Positions 1 to 9,092 of a stretch of DNA of 64,000 nucleotides are shown here, one piece after another; the stretch's first letter is position 1, and the number at the start of each line of letters is the position of its first letter. A program made the translations under genes and the position numbers. The stretch lies in contig CP085323.1 of the NCBI GenBank assembly GCA_022870745.1, positions 5,295,901 to 5,359,900 on the forward strand, written 5' to 3'. This DNA is from Silvibacterium acidisoli (lineage in GTDB: Bacteria > Acidobacteriota > Terriglobia > Terriglobales > Acidobacteriaceae). A model generated the notes under the pieces. The model saw nothing but the letters and a program-made list of their open reading frames with translations, made no database searches and was not told the DNA's origin.

Positions 1-409
1 GGCAAGCTGGATTATCCGGCAGAACCACTCTTTCTGCAGACTGCGTTCAAGCCAGTGATCGACCTGGCCGATGAGGAGATTCTTTTCTTCGAACCGGCTT
101 CTGAGGCAAGTGTGAAAGCAGCAGAAGCGTCGCATCGCCGTATCGCGCACCGAAGTGGCGACCAGGATGCACCTCTAACGCGTGAGCAGTTCATACCCTT
201 TCTGAAAGCCGTATCCGCAGGTTGGGGAATTTCTGTCGATCCCAGATATCTCCGCGGAACGGATAAGCGTTTTAATCAGGAAACTCCTCAGCGATCCGAA
301 ATACCGCAGAAACGTCCGGAGCTTAAACGATAAAATCGCCTCTGATAAGGGCCTGCCCTTCGCAGCGACAACGATCATCAAGGCATTTCGCTCTGTAGCC
401 GGCTCTTGA
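1..409 (+). pseudogene. Decayed 3' end of a gene, possibly a GT1/MGT glycosyltransferase
   Basis: The window opens inside an open frame (frame 1) that ends at a TAA at 331-333. It has no recognisable domain until about 170, where it reads PLTREQFIPFL and then GWGISVDPRYL. The overlapping frame 2 is open from 206 to a TGA at 407-409. It reads SAERISVLIRKLLSDPKYRR and continues NVRSLNDKI. Joined near 250, the two halves resemble the C-terminal tail of MGT-type UDP-sugar glycosyltransferases, where a 'GxGxxLDPxxL' stretch leads to 'LSAERL..AI..LL.DP.YR.N...L'. That pattern implies a single-base indel near position 250. The family link is from memory of the motif, and the part before 170 does not fit it. 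It could also be an unrelated gene end with a chance second frame. Confidence 0.4.
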
Positions 410-921
410 GGCAACAGAGTATATCGCCCGTGGCGTACGTGCGGGTCACGGGCGTGCAAAGTACCACGACAGTATTCCCGTCCTCAAAATATCGCACTAG
501 AGGAGCGGGAAGTCTGCTGTTTTGCCTCGCGTCTGGTACACGCGGTCACTGTGAGGCCGGAAGAAAGCCGTTTCTTTCCCTTTTTTGTATCTTGTGAGTG
601 GCGATGTGGAACTGCTGGGAGCGGAGGAAGAAGATATCAGCCGCGACCAGCAGGGACAAAATGAGTAGCAAGGCAGGCTGGCCGGGCAATGGGGCTTAGA
701 GGGCGCGTTTGGCGCCTATCGCTACACAAAGATTGATCCGAAGACCGTTAGTGTGTAGCGATAGCTGGTGGCGTTTCTACTGCTCGTCAATTCGGCGGCA
801 TACCGTGCAGGCTATGAGGGATTCATGCCGAATGCCTGCCTTGTAGATCTGTACGAAGTTGGGACGAGGCCAACTCTACGCCTGGATAAGAACGAGGCGG
901 ATTCTCCTCGTATCAGTCTAG
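410..921. other. Non-coding stretch with a degraded reading frame
   Basis: No complete gene is visible. A frame on the plus strand between about 570 and 755 reads VSGDVELLGAEEEDI, meets an in-frame TAG near 672, and then continues AGQWGLEGAFGAYRYTKIDP to a TAG near 755. The residue mix is protein-like, but there is no start codon with a ribosome site and one internal stop, so this looks like an old gene remnant. I cannot name the family. Confidence 0.3.
716..764. repeat. 13-bp perfect inverted repeat (hairpin)
   Basis: Positions 716-728 (ctatcgctacaca) are the exact reverse complement of 752-764, with a 23-base spacer. There is no T-run on either side, so a classical terminator is doubtful. 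It sits at the end of the degraded reading frame, in the long gap downstream of the minus-strand operon. Confidence 0.5.
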
Positions 922-2625
922 TCAAGAGATGGTTTGCAACCTGATCATGTTTCCTTCAGCGGAGGAGACACTCACACCACTTTGAAACATGGAAGCGGCA
1001 CCAACTGCCACGCCGATGCTGTAGTCAAAGTCCCTGAAGCGAAACTGCAGGCGGTCTCGTGAGACCTGCTGTAACGCGCTCTTGTCAGGGACCCATTCGA
1101 ACTTGAGAACGAGGCGTCCCGGCGATCGAACATCTACCAACTTGAAATTGAGCCATTTCTCAGCAAACAGGACCGACAGTGTTCCGCCTTCGGCCAAAGG
1201 TACGGTCACCTGGAGGCTCGATTGCGTTTCACTGACTGTCGGCAGGCCAGCCATGGTGAGTGGTATTTCCTTCCCGTCCAATCCGATTGCAACAAAACGC
1301 CCCATGGCGCGGATGCCATCGTGGCCTTCTCGAATGTCGTCACTCCAGTGATAACCATCGAGAACAGCCAGCATGCGTTGCTCGATGCCATGCTTCTTCA
1401 CCGGGTCGGTGAGATAAGGCTGAGGAAAACGATCATCGTAGATGTGCAGATCCCTGAGGTAGAACTCATTGCCGCGGAAATGCAGGTTAGCTCGCAGGTA
1501 CTTGCTCTGATACCAGACCGTGCGTTGTGGCGGATCATCTTTTCCAAACGGATCTTCCAGCATGACCTGCGCCTGGGCCGGCGTGGATGAAAAGGAGCGT
1601 TTGAAGTTGCGCCCCGTCTCGCCCATGGTTTCGACAACAACCTTGCCGCCGTCTCGCAGTATGGAGAGCTTTTCCATCTGCATGGCATAGGCCTTGCTCA
1701 TCATGGGCCATCCGAAGCTGTTTTCTTGGCCAAGCTGCGCATAGGCAATGCTCTGCGTCGGCGCATGCGCCATCATATCGAAGAAACGATCGACAAACGT
1801 TTCCGATTGGCCCGAAGGCCAGACGGGTTCCATCGTATCTGGATACCTAAAGACGTTGTCGTAATAGTAGACCGGGTCCTGGCCCAACAGGCGAAACATT
1901 GGTGTTTCGATCTGATTCTTCCTCTCGAGCGCCGGACTCCAGGCATTGATGCGATTCGGATAATATGCCGCGATGGGAGATCCCCAAATGGTGAAACCAT
2001 CCGTAGCCAGTTGATCCCGGCAATTGCCGAAAGCGTCAATTTCATATTGATCGGAGAGGTGAGCGGCGGAGATCGCATCCATGTTCCACGATGCAACGGT
2101 CTTCGCGCTGTGGCCAAAGATTCGCTTGAACGTGGCCATGGCTGTGTCTGCCAGCTTCTTCCGATCCTCAGGACTGTAACCGATTGAATAGGCAATGGGC
2201 ACATGGTAATCCCATTCCCATTGCGGATTCCCTCGCCACGCAATGCCCGCGTCGTCACAGATCTTACGGTTCATCTCAAACCAGATACCCACCTCATGAT
2301 TCGCCGGCATCTCCGCTTTGAGAAACTCGACGTACGGGCCTTCTACAAGTGCGTCGTATTGTAAGAGCCATGTGGCAGGAAACTTGCGGGCTTTGATGAG
2401 AGCCATCTGTTCGCGCACTGGCTTCATCAGATCCATGGGCTCACGTGGCTCCTCGGCGCGGATAAAGTTCATGATGTTCACCGCTCGAAGGCTGCGTGCT
2501 TTATGCGTATCACTGGCCTGGGCAAATGGTATGGACCAGGAAGCGACCATGGTGGTCAGGCCCCCGGCAATGAATTCACGCCGATTGATGGAGCTTCGGC
2601 CCTGACCAGCTTTCGCCTTCAACAT
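922..2625 (-). CDS. Secreted deacetylase/glycosidase-barrel-like protein with Tat-type signal
   Basis: A 567-residue protein starting at the ATG at 2625, which has AAGGAC about seven bases upstream. A longer frame reaches 2694 but has no such site. The N-terminus carries INRREFIAGG followed by a hydrophobic stretch ending in AQA, which looks like a twin-arginine export signal. Residues ~40-150 (ATWLLQYDALVEGPYVEFL, then HEVGIWFE) recall the first strands of NodB-type polysaccharide deacetylase barrels, but I see no complete catalytic motif set. The C-terminal ~150 residues look beta-rich. It lies downstream of a TonB receptor on the same strand, with 153 bases between them. A role in processing the polysaccharide taken up by that receptor is inference. 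The exact family is uncertain. Confidence 0.6.
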   Translation of the reverse strand: MLKAKAGQGRSSINRREFIAGGLTTMVASWSIPFAQASDTHKARSLRAVNIMNFIRAEEPREPMDLMKPVREQMALIKARKFPATWLLQYDALVEGPYVEFLKAEMPANHEVGIWFEMNRKICDDAGIAWRGNPQWEWDYHVPIAYSIGYSPEDRKKLADTAMATFKRIFGHSAKTVASWNMDAISAAHLSDQYEIDAFGNCRDQLATDGFTIWGSPIAAYYPNRINAWSPALERKNQIETPMFRLLGQDPVYYYDNVFRYPDTMEPVWPSGQSETFVDRFFDMMAHAPTQSIAYAQLGQENSFGWPMMSKAYAMQMEKLSILRDGGKVVVETMGETGRNFKRSFSSTPAQAQVMLEDPFGKDDPPQRTVWYQSKYLRANLHFRGNEFYLRDLHIYDDRFPQPYLTDPVKKHGIEQRMLAVLDGYHWSDDIREGHDGIRAMGRFVAIGLDGKEIPLTMAGLPTVSETQSSLQVTVPLAEGGTLSVLFAEKWLNFKLVDVRSPGRLVLKFEWVPDKSALQQVSRDRLQFRFRDFDYSIGVAVGAASMFQSGVSVSSAEGNMIRLQTIS

Positions 2626-2778
2626 GCAAACGTCCTTTCGAACCTCGCTGTCCCGCTGGTCATCAAAAACACGAACCTTCGAACAACGGGACAACGATGT
2701 GCTATGACATGGAAATAAACGAGACAGCCATCCCCTCGTCTCCTGGCATGCGGGAGAACGAAGAATAGGCGCCTCCGT

Positions 2779-5700
2779 TCAGAACTTCAGCTTGAGCGCT
2801 CCCTGCATGACGCGGGGAGGAATCGCGCCCGTACCGGTGATCTGCCCGAAGGTTGCGGAAGTTGGATCGGTATTCGGTACGCCGAAGCTCGGGTGATTGA
2901 AGGCATTGAACATCTCCCAGCGGAACTGGAGGCCGTATCTCTCTCTGAACGTCCAGTTCTTCATCAGCGCTGCATCGGTCGAGTTGACCGTTGGCGAGAT
3001 AAAGGGATTTCTCGCGGTATTGCCGAAGGTTCCTGGCGCGTTCGTCACAAACGCTTCGGGATTCAGATAGTGGTTCAACCAGTTTTGCTGATTGCCACGA
3101 TGCACATTCGGCGACACCCCAGGCACCATGTCAGCACGATCCCCGTACTGATCGGACCCTGACGCATTCGATCCGTCTCCGCATCCGCAGATTCCGAAAG
3201 GGGAACCGCTGTATGCGTTGATGATCGCGCTCAGTTCCCAATCACCAAGGATGTTCCGCAGGATCGGATTCCAGGATTGGAATGAAGGTACGGTATAGAC
3301 GAAGTAGCTGGTAGAAACCAACGGAACATTGAGCTGCGAAACCCCTCTGTTATAGCGAATATTGAATGGGTTGGGAAGCCCACCCTGTACCGCGATGTTG
3401 CCGGTAGCCGAGAGGTCGATAACCTTAGACCAGGTGAAATTCGTTCTTGCCTGGAAGCCATGGGACAGGCGTTTCTCCAGTCCGACCTGCAGGGAATGAT
3501 ACGGAGATGTTCCGAGGCTGCTCTCCTCTTCGATCTGGTTAAAGCGTGGATAGGTTAACCGCTGCGCATTCAACGCGGGATTCGTTGAATAGATACCGGG
3601 ATTTCTATCGAGGATTGTGCCGAGATGGTAGGACTCTTTCCCGACATATGCAATATGCAACGCAAGGTCCTTCGAGAGTTGCTGATCCACGGCAAGGTCC
3701 CAACTTTGCGTCATCAGCGCATGAAAGTTGCTGTCAAACACGGCTTCTACGCTTACGGGTTGCAGGATTACAGAATTCGACGGGGGGATGTAACCCGTGG
3801 AAGCAAACGGCGGAAACGGCGTTGCGTATCCGGTTGTGGCGTATGTCGACCAGGGGCTATCAAAGGGAATTGTATAGCCCGATCCCGGCGTAGCATTCAG
3901 GTTGTATACAGGACTGAAAGGTGCGATGTCTGCCGTGTGGTTGTAGGTTGAATACGGAAGAGGTCCTGTGAACATGCCAAAAGCACCACGTATCGCAGTG
4001 TTCGGCATGCTCGCAGGCTGCCAGCTGAAGCCTACTCTTGGTTGAAAATATCCATAAGTCGCAGGCATCAGTGCAGCATTCACGCCTTTATCGCCCGGAA
4101 AGACCAACCCGACGGGAGCATTGGGAAACCTGGTGCTCTGCTGACCAGGACGGAATGCAGCGCCGCGTCCTTCCCCAGGGGTCGAGGGCGGAAGGTTCGG
4201 GTCCCAACGCAAGCCAGCGGTGATGGTGAGGTTTGATTTCACCCGGTATTCGTCTTGTGCGAACAGTCCCAGCTGCCATCCTTTGACACTGGCAATCTCA
4301 CCGCCGCCCTGTGTGAAATTGTTCAGATAACCTAGAAGATAATCAGCCAGACCGAAGCCCGTGTAGTTCGAGAAACCGCTGATGGGTGCCGCGGGATAAT
4401 CGGCATTTTCCTGCGCGAACTGCTTCCAGAGATTGCCTCCAACACTGAGCGTATGTGCGCCGATTGTTTTGCTCAGGGCATCGTTCAGTCCATAGGAATG
4501 GCGGTTCTCCACCTGCAGTGCGTTATAGCCTGAACTGAAACCGCTGGTGGAAAGGCCTTCCAGATAGCAGTGTCCGGGAATGTCGTTCACGGCAATGTAC
4601 TTCGACATGCAGATCTGATTGCCACTCTTGTCAGTCGGCTCGGCGTACGAAGCAACATAGTCTTCCGTCCAGAAAAGGGTGGCTTCGTTAACAGTTGTGG
4701 AGTTGATGACCCAATCGTGGCCCAAAACCACGTTGTAATCTCTTCCCTGTTGCGCGTCGTTGATTGCCATCAGGTTGCCGTTGATCGATGAGGCAGGCTG
4801 TTCCTCCCACAGAGTGAAGCTGCGCAGATACAAGCGATGATGATCGTTTAGCGTGTAATCGAGTCGTGCTGTTCCTTCATCGTAGTTTTGAATCTGCTCA
4901 GGACTGACGTAGCTCACTTGGCCCGTGGCGGGATTCTGGCCGAGAGGGAGAGCAGTCGTCGCGAGCCTGACGGCGGCGGGCGAAAACAGGGATGGGTTGA
5001 TCTGATCGGGCTTGCCGTTCACTGTTGTAAACAGATTGGGCTGGTTCGTGTAAGGTGTGGTGCTCAGGGTTGTACCGGCGGGAAGCGCAGCAGCCACCGC
5101 GCTGAAATCTCCATTCAACATAGCTTGTGTGGGCGTGTAAGCGATGCTGTATTGCGAGGCATAATGCTGACGCGTGCCCTGGTAGTTCGTAAAGAAAAAC
5201 AGTTTGTTCTTTATGATGGGTCCACCGATGTAGCCCCCAAACTGGTTTCTCTTAAGCGTGTCGACCGTATCGGCAAAATAATTTTTGGCGTTGAGATCGT
5301 TATTACGCAGGAACTCGAAAACACCTCCATGGAACTCGTTGCCACCCGACCTTGTCTTGATGCTGACGACAGCTCCAGGAGCATATCCGTACTGAGAGTC
5401 GAAATTCGTGCTCACACGAAACTGCTCCGTTGCGTCTGCATTCGGGAAGGGCGCGGTCTCGGGCATGTAGGTATCCATGTTCGGCGCTCCGTCCAGCAGG
5501 AAGAACGTACTCCCCTGTCTGCCGCCGCCTGAAGAGGCATTGACCTCGGTAGGAATCGCTGTTCCACCGGGCGCCAGCCCGACCGGGGACTGCAGAACAT
5601 TGGTGACTCCGGCACTCAGGAAAATCAGACTTGAAGGATCTCTTCCATTGAGCGGAAGCTCTGTGACAGCGTGCTGATTGATGACCTCGCTTACCTCTCC

Positions 5701-6096
5701 AGAGGTCGTGTTGATCAACTCTCCCCCACCGGATACCGTCACGGTCTGCTTAGACCCGCCGACTGTCAAGGAGACACTCAACCCCTTCTTTTCGCCGATG
5801 CTCAATACGACGCCTTCGGCGACGAACGGCTGAAATCCGGGGCATTCGACCGTAATGCGATAGCGGCCCGGCTCAAGCGCTGGGGCGAGGAATTGGCCAG
5901 CCTGGTTTGTCGTCACCTTGCGCGTGCTGCCCGTATCCTGGTTCACGATCAATGCACTTGCGTTAGGCAGTACGGCACCGGAGGAGTCTGTTACAGCGCC
6001 GGTGATCTGCGCAGCCGATTCCTGTGCATGAAGGCGAAGAGCCGGGTTGATAATCAGAGCGCAGATACAGAACGCCCAAAGAAAGAAACGCATCAT
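2779..6096 (-). CDS. TonB-dependent receptor with N-terminal carboxypeptidase-regulatory-like domain
   Basis: An outer-membrane receptor of about 1105 residues. I take the start at the double ATG at 6096/6093, where GAGG sits six bases upstream; an ATG at 6108 is in frame but has a weak site. Order of parts: a signal peptide (MRFFLWAFCICALI to HAQ); an Ig-like CarboxypepD_reg domain at ~30-115 (ITGAVTDSSGAVLPNASALI); a plug (~130-240, with TELPLNGRDPSSLIFLSAGV); then a long beta-barrel ending in the terminal phenylalanine LKLKF typical of barrels. The family imports large substrates, often oligosaccharides, with TonB energy. There is no STN signalling domain, unlike FecA-type receptors. It follows the anti-sigma gene closely and precedes the secreted deacetylase-like gene, so all four genes are probably co-transcribed. 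Confidence 0.9.
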   Translation of the reverse strand: MMRFFLWAFCICALIINPALRLHAQESAAQITGAVTDSSGAVLPNASALIVNQDTGSTRKVTTNQAGQFLAPALEPGRYRITVECPGFQPFVAEGVVLSIGEKKGLSVSLTVGGSKQTVTVSGGGELINTTSGEVSEVINQHAVTELPLNGRDPSSLIFLSAGVTNVLQSPVGLAPGGTAIPTEVNASSGGGRQGSTFFLLDGAPNMDTYMPETAPFPNADATEQFRVSTNFDSQYGYAPGAVVSIKTRSGGNEFHGGVFEFLRNNDLNAKNYFADTVDTLKRNQFGGYIGGPIIKNKLFFFTNYQGTRQHYASQYSIAYTPTQAMLNGDFSAVAAALPAGTTLSTTPYTNQPNLFTTVNGKPDQINPSLFSPAAVRLATTALPLGQNPATGQVSYVSPEQIQNYDEGTARLDYTLNDHHRLYLRSFTLWEEQPASSINGNLMAINDAQQGRDYNVVLGHDWVINSTTVNEATLFWTEDYVASYAEPTDKSGNQICMSKYIAVNDIPGHCYLEGLSTSGFSSGYNALQVENRHSYGLNDALSKTIGAHTLSVGGNLWKQFAQENADYPAAPISGFSNYTGFGLADYLLGYLNNFTQGGGEIASVKGWQLGLFAQDEYRVKSNLTITAGLRWDPNLPPSTPGEGRGAAFRPGQQSTRFPNAPVGLVFPGDKGVNAALMPATYGYFQPRVGFSWQPASMPNTAIRGAFGMFTGPLPYSTYNHTADIAPFSPVYNLNATPGSGYTIPFDSPWSTYATTGYATPFPPFASTGYIPPSNSVILQPVSVEAVFDSNFHALMTQSWDLAVDQQLSKDLALHIAYVGKESYHLGTILDRNPGIYSTNPALNAQRLTYPRFNQIEEESSLGTSPYHSLQVGLEKRLSHGFQARTNFTWSKVIDLSATGNIAVQGGLPNPFNIRYNRGVSQLNVPLVSTSYFVYTVPSFQSWNPILRNILGDWELSAIINAYSGSPFGICGCGDGSNASGSDQYGDRADMVPGVSPNVHRGNQQNWLNHYLNPEAFVTNAPGTFGNTARNPFISPTVNSTDAALMKNWTFRERYGLQFRWEMFNAFNHPSFGVPNTDPTSATFGQITGTGAIPPRVMQGALKLKF

Positions 6097-6124
6097 TGTT
6101 AGCCTCATAAGGGTGCTTCTCGCC

Positions 6125-7978
6125 TCACTTCAAACTGGGTTCGTGAACCTTTTGATCGATGTCTTGTAGTTCTGTGTCTAATTGGGTCAACGAGGTGCGG
6201 AGGTTGATCTCGATGCCGTCGGCGTCATTCTCGTCGTGGGGTTGTGAGCTGCTCAGCAATGCGACGACCGCTTCGTGGATCGCTTCCGTCGAGGAATGAA
6301 TCCGATGGATACGATCCCGCCAGTCTCCTGATGAGTCAGGGGCGCGAACCGTACCCGCTTCAAGCTGCGCTTTGACTGAGGTGTTTGCAGCCGGCGTATT
6401 GGAAGATTGAGAGAGGATTTCACCAAGTTGGTTCTGGAGAGCACGAACGTCCTCTCGCAGAGCCGAAATGTGGTCCGAAAGCAGGGTCTGCAACTGCTGC
6501 CGTTTTTCCTCGTTGAGGATCAGGACCTCTTGGGACGGATGACGATCGGCAAGCCGATTCAGTGCCCAGGCGCGTGCCGAAGCTAACTGGGCCAAAGACA
6601 GCGCCTGATTTACATAGGCAATACGCTGGTCTTTATCAGGGAAACGAGTATTGAGCTGCGCATCTAAGAGAGGTGGCGTTGAGATCATTTGCTGGGTTGA
6701 GGAATGCGCCGGATTACCGGCATCGGGCTCAGAAACAGATGCTGACTGGCGAGCAGCTTCATCGATCGTGAGAATATGCAGCCGGGTATGCGGAATTGTC
6801 TCCATCGTGGATACAAGCTCTTGCTTGCGGGCGTCATTATCAACAACCCCTTCCACCAAAATTTCCCGGTCATCATGCTGACTGACCTTGATCTGCTCAC
6901 CAAGGTCCGCACCAAGATTGTGCAAGGCGACTTCAGCCGAGACTTCCGCTATGGCCAGCGTCGCACTGTCTAAGTGGGTGGACCGGGGAATGACAATCGG
7001 AGGTGGCGAAACAGCTCCAACTAGCTTAGACAGTTCAAAAATATTAGAGGCCACCGACGCGAGCGGTACGACTTCGTAGGAAAGTTCAGCGATCTCTATC
7101 TCGCTGTTATCCCGTAAACGAAGGTCTTCCCTCACCGCGTGATAATCGCTCGTACGGACCGTCAAATCCATTTCGGCGATATTGCCGCGAGCATAAGTAG
7201 TCTGCAAAGTGAGCCGATCACGTTCAGTCTGCACAACACGATCGTTGTGTACCTGACGGGAAGCCCGCCAGCGGCGATAGCTGACCACATCCAGGGGGGA
7301 ATTCCAATCAAGCGAATACTTCGAATATGCAGCTCTGACCAGCGACTCTCCAGTCGGGTTCGAATCCGTGTGGCTAACAGTTCGATGATGTTTCACGTCT
7401 CGATACATTGTTCGAGTCAGCGTTTTACTTCCCACGCTAATGCGGAGTTTCTGCACAACAACCGGCTCAGCCGTTTTCAAGAGGGAAGCATTCTCGGAGT
7501 TCTGTGCCCTGCTAAGAATCTCCTCTGCCGACACCTTCGCGGGCGCGTGCAGAAAATACGCAGCTGGAATGCTGAAAAGCAACAATAGCAATCCGGCAAT
7601 CCACGCGACTTGACCTATCTCTCCCGGCCCGAGTGCCCGATACAGGGCGTTTAGCCATACCCTGAACGGGGAGGGCCTGCCCAATTCGTTTGCAAGGGCA
7701 TCCACCCTGGCGAGAAATACAGATCTATGCTCTAGAGGCGGGGGAAGATAAGGGGAAGCGACCGCCTCCTGATACGCATAAAGATCAGAGATTCCCTGCT
7801 CAATCGCCTGCCTGCGACTTCTGCAAGACCAGCAGGCCTGGATGTGATAATCGGCCTCGTCCGTCTCCCGGTCGGTAAGTTCCCCATCAAGCAAACGCAG
7901 GAGGGTTTCATTCGTAAGATGATCACTGTCAAAAAGCCTACGTGCTTCACGCGGTGGAAAGCGGCGCTCTTTCTTCAT
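6125..7978 (-). CDS. Anti-sigma factor with zinc-finger head, one membrane span and large periplasmic coiled-coil part
   Basis: A 617-residue protein whose ATG at 7978 overlaps the sigma-factor stop (ATGA), so the two are translationally coupled. A longer frame to 8101 lies inside the sigma gene and is unlikely. The cytoplasmic head has the zinc-finger pattern H-x3-C-x2-C (HIQACWSCR) after LLDGELTDRE, as in anti-sigma zf-HC2 domains. A single span (VAWIAGLLLLLFSIPAAYFL) follows near residue 110-130. The ~480-residue outer part contains charged helical stretches (LQTLLSDHISALREDVRALQ) and is much longer than in most anti-sigmas. By family logic it holds the ECF sigma at the membrane and releases it on a periplasmic cue. 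The receptor gene begins within 30 bases of its stop. Confidence 0.85.
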   Translation of the reverse strand: MKKERRFPPREARRLFDSDHLTNETLLRLLDGELTDRETDEADYHIQACWSCRSRRQAIEQGISDLYAYQEAVASPYLPPPLEHRSVFLARVDALANELGRPSPFRVWLNALYRALGPGEIGQVAWIAGLLLLLFSIPAAYFLHAPAKVSAEEILSRAQNSENASLLKTAEPVVVQKLRISVGSKTLTRTMYRDVKHHRTVSHTDSNPTGESLVRAAYSKYSLDWNSPLDVVSYRRWRASRQVHNDRVVQTERDRLTLQTTYARGNIAEMDLTVRTSDYHAVREDLRLRDNSEIEIAELSYEVVPLASVASNIFELSKLVGAVSPPPIVIPRSTHLDSATLAIAEVSAEVALHNLGADLGEQIKVSQHDDREILVEGVVDNDARKQELVSTMETIPHTRLHILTIDEAARQSASVSEPDAGNPAHSSTQQMISTPPLLDAQLNTRFPDKDQRIAYVNQALSLAQLASARAWALNRLADRHPSQEVLILNEEKRQQLQTLLSDHISALREDVRALQNQLGEILSQSSNTPAANTSVKAQLEAGTVRAPDSSGDWRDRIHRIHSSTEAIHEAVVALLSSSQPHDENDADGIEINLRTSLTQLDTELQDIDQKVHEPSLK

Positions 7979-8592
7979 ACACAGCCCTTTACAAGTCTGC
8001 TCATGGCGTTTCGAAGTGACCCGGCAACGGTCGATGTGCTGACGTTGAGAATCTCGCTGATCTCCCGGTAGCGAAATCCCTCCAGGCGCAGATTGAGGCA
8101 ATCCCGCTGCAACTGCGTAAGCTTTGAAAGCCCGTCGCGGATTCGCGAATAGCGCTCCTTTTCCAGAAGTAGTTCTTCTGGTCCCGGCGTGCTGTCAGGT
8201 GTCGAATGGCTCAGGTGCTCCCACATTTCGGGAGGGGCGTCGATGAGGCGTCGACGGCTTTTATGAAGATTGCAAGAGAGGTTGTGGGCCACCTGATATA
8301 CCCAGGCGCGGAGGTTTTCGTCTCCACCGCCGCTTTGAATATGGCGATAGAGACGCAAAAAGGACTCCTGGACGACCTCCTCAACATCCTGCGGAGAGAT
8401 ACCGCTGTTGATCAGGTATCTGTAAAGGGACGGGCGCAGCGTGTCATACAGCCGGACGACACGCTGCCCTGAGTCATCTGTTCGCCGCTCCGACTTGATA
8501 TCGTCAGCGCCGCGAAATGATATTCCGGGAATTCCGTCCGATGATGCATTCGCATGCGCGAATGAATAGACAGTTTCCAACTGCACATACAC
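7975..8592 (-). CDS. ECF-type RNA polymerase sigma factor
   Basis: A 205-residue sigma-70 family protein without region 1 or 3. Region 2 is visible at ~45-115 (DVEEVVQESFLRLYRHI and the core-binding LRAWVYQVAHNLSCN). Region 4 is at ~145-200 (LTQLQRDCLNLRLEGFRYRE and ISEILNVSTSTVAGSLRNA). The start at 8592 is a GTG with GGGG just upstream; a further in-frame GTG lies two codons on. It heads a minus-strand group with its anti-sigma, a TonB receptor and a secreted protein, which suggests it drives expression of that uptake set. Its target promoter motif is not evident to me. Confidence 0.92.
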   Translation of the reverse strand: MYVQLETVYSFAHANASSDGIPGISFRGADDIKSERRTDDSGQRVVRLYDTLRPSLYRYLINSGISPQDVEEVVQESFLRLYRHIQSGGGDENLRAWVYQVAHNLSCNLHKSRRRLIDAPPEMWEHLSHSTPDSTPGPEELLLEKERYSRIRDGLSKLTQLQRDCLNLRLEGFRYREISEILNVSTSTVAGSLRNAMSRLVKGCV

Positions 8593-9092
8593 CCCAAGAT
8601 TTCGCGCTGCATTCAGCTCCGCGGAAGAAGCTGACCGGCCGCCATTCTTTCTGCTGTATATGAAACAACTGAGGTTGCGATTTTGTGCTTCACCTGGAGA
8701 ATAAATTCTCTACAGAAACAAGACCAATTATCGCTGCGGCCCGCCGAAGCTCTTTTCTGCAAAGCTTCACACCGCCTCTCCGATTCAAATCACAGCGAAA
8801 ACGCACTGCGAACTGCCCGATCAGATTGCCGGCACCGGCCTGACCTGTACGGCGGTTCGTCGTCTGCATCTTCCTTCCAGAGCTAGTTTTCTAGAAATTG
8901 AATGCCCGAAACGCACCAACCGGATAGCGGTTGGTGCGGCCGCCCTCTCGAAGAGTGCCCCGGGCGATTGGGCGTAAAGGCTATGGCGCTTACTGAACGA
9001 GTAGAGCCGTCAGTCTCGGGAAACGCACACAAATGCGCAAGCCATGAGTTTCACGGCCAGGTTCCGCCCTGTACCTATGAGGTTGGCCCGAG
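8593..9092. other. Intergenic stretch between the sigma-factor and alpha-galactosidase genes
   Basis: About 500 bases without a credible gene on either strand. It must hold the promoter of the minus-strand sigma operon, though no clear -35/-10 pair stands out. The alpha-galactosidase gene ends into it, and a strong hairpin (8912-8938) lies within. Confidence 0.5.
8912..8938 (-). terminator. Hairpin terminator candidate after the alpha-galactosidase gene
   Basis: 8912-8922 (cgcaccaaccg) pairs perfectly with 8928-8938 across a 5-base loop, an 11-bp GC-rich stem. It lies about 155 bases past the alpha-galactosidase stop on the minus strand. No uninterrupted T-run follows, so termination efficiency is uncertain. 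Confidence 0.5.

Noticed and set aside
406..597. 63-codon plus-strand open frame
   Set aside because: No ribosome site, poor composition, and it lies in the degraded stretch after the window-start gene.
4888..5532. Long plus-strand open frame inside the first TonB receptor gene
   Set aside because: It is antisense to a clearly coding region with conserved receptor motifs; a GC-rich shadow frame.
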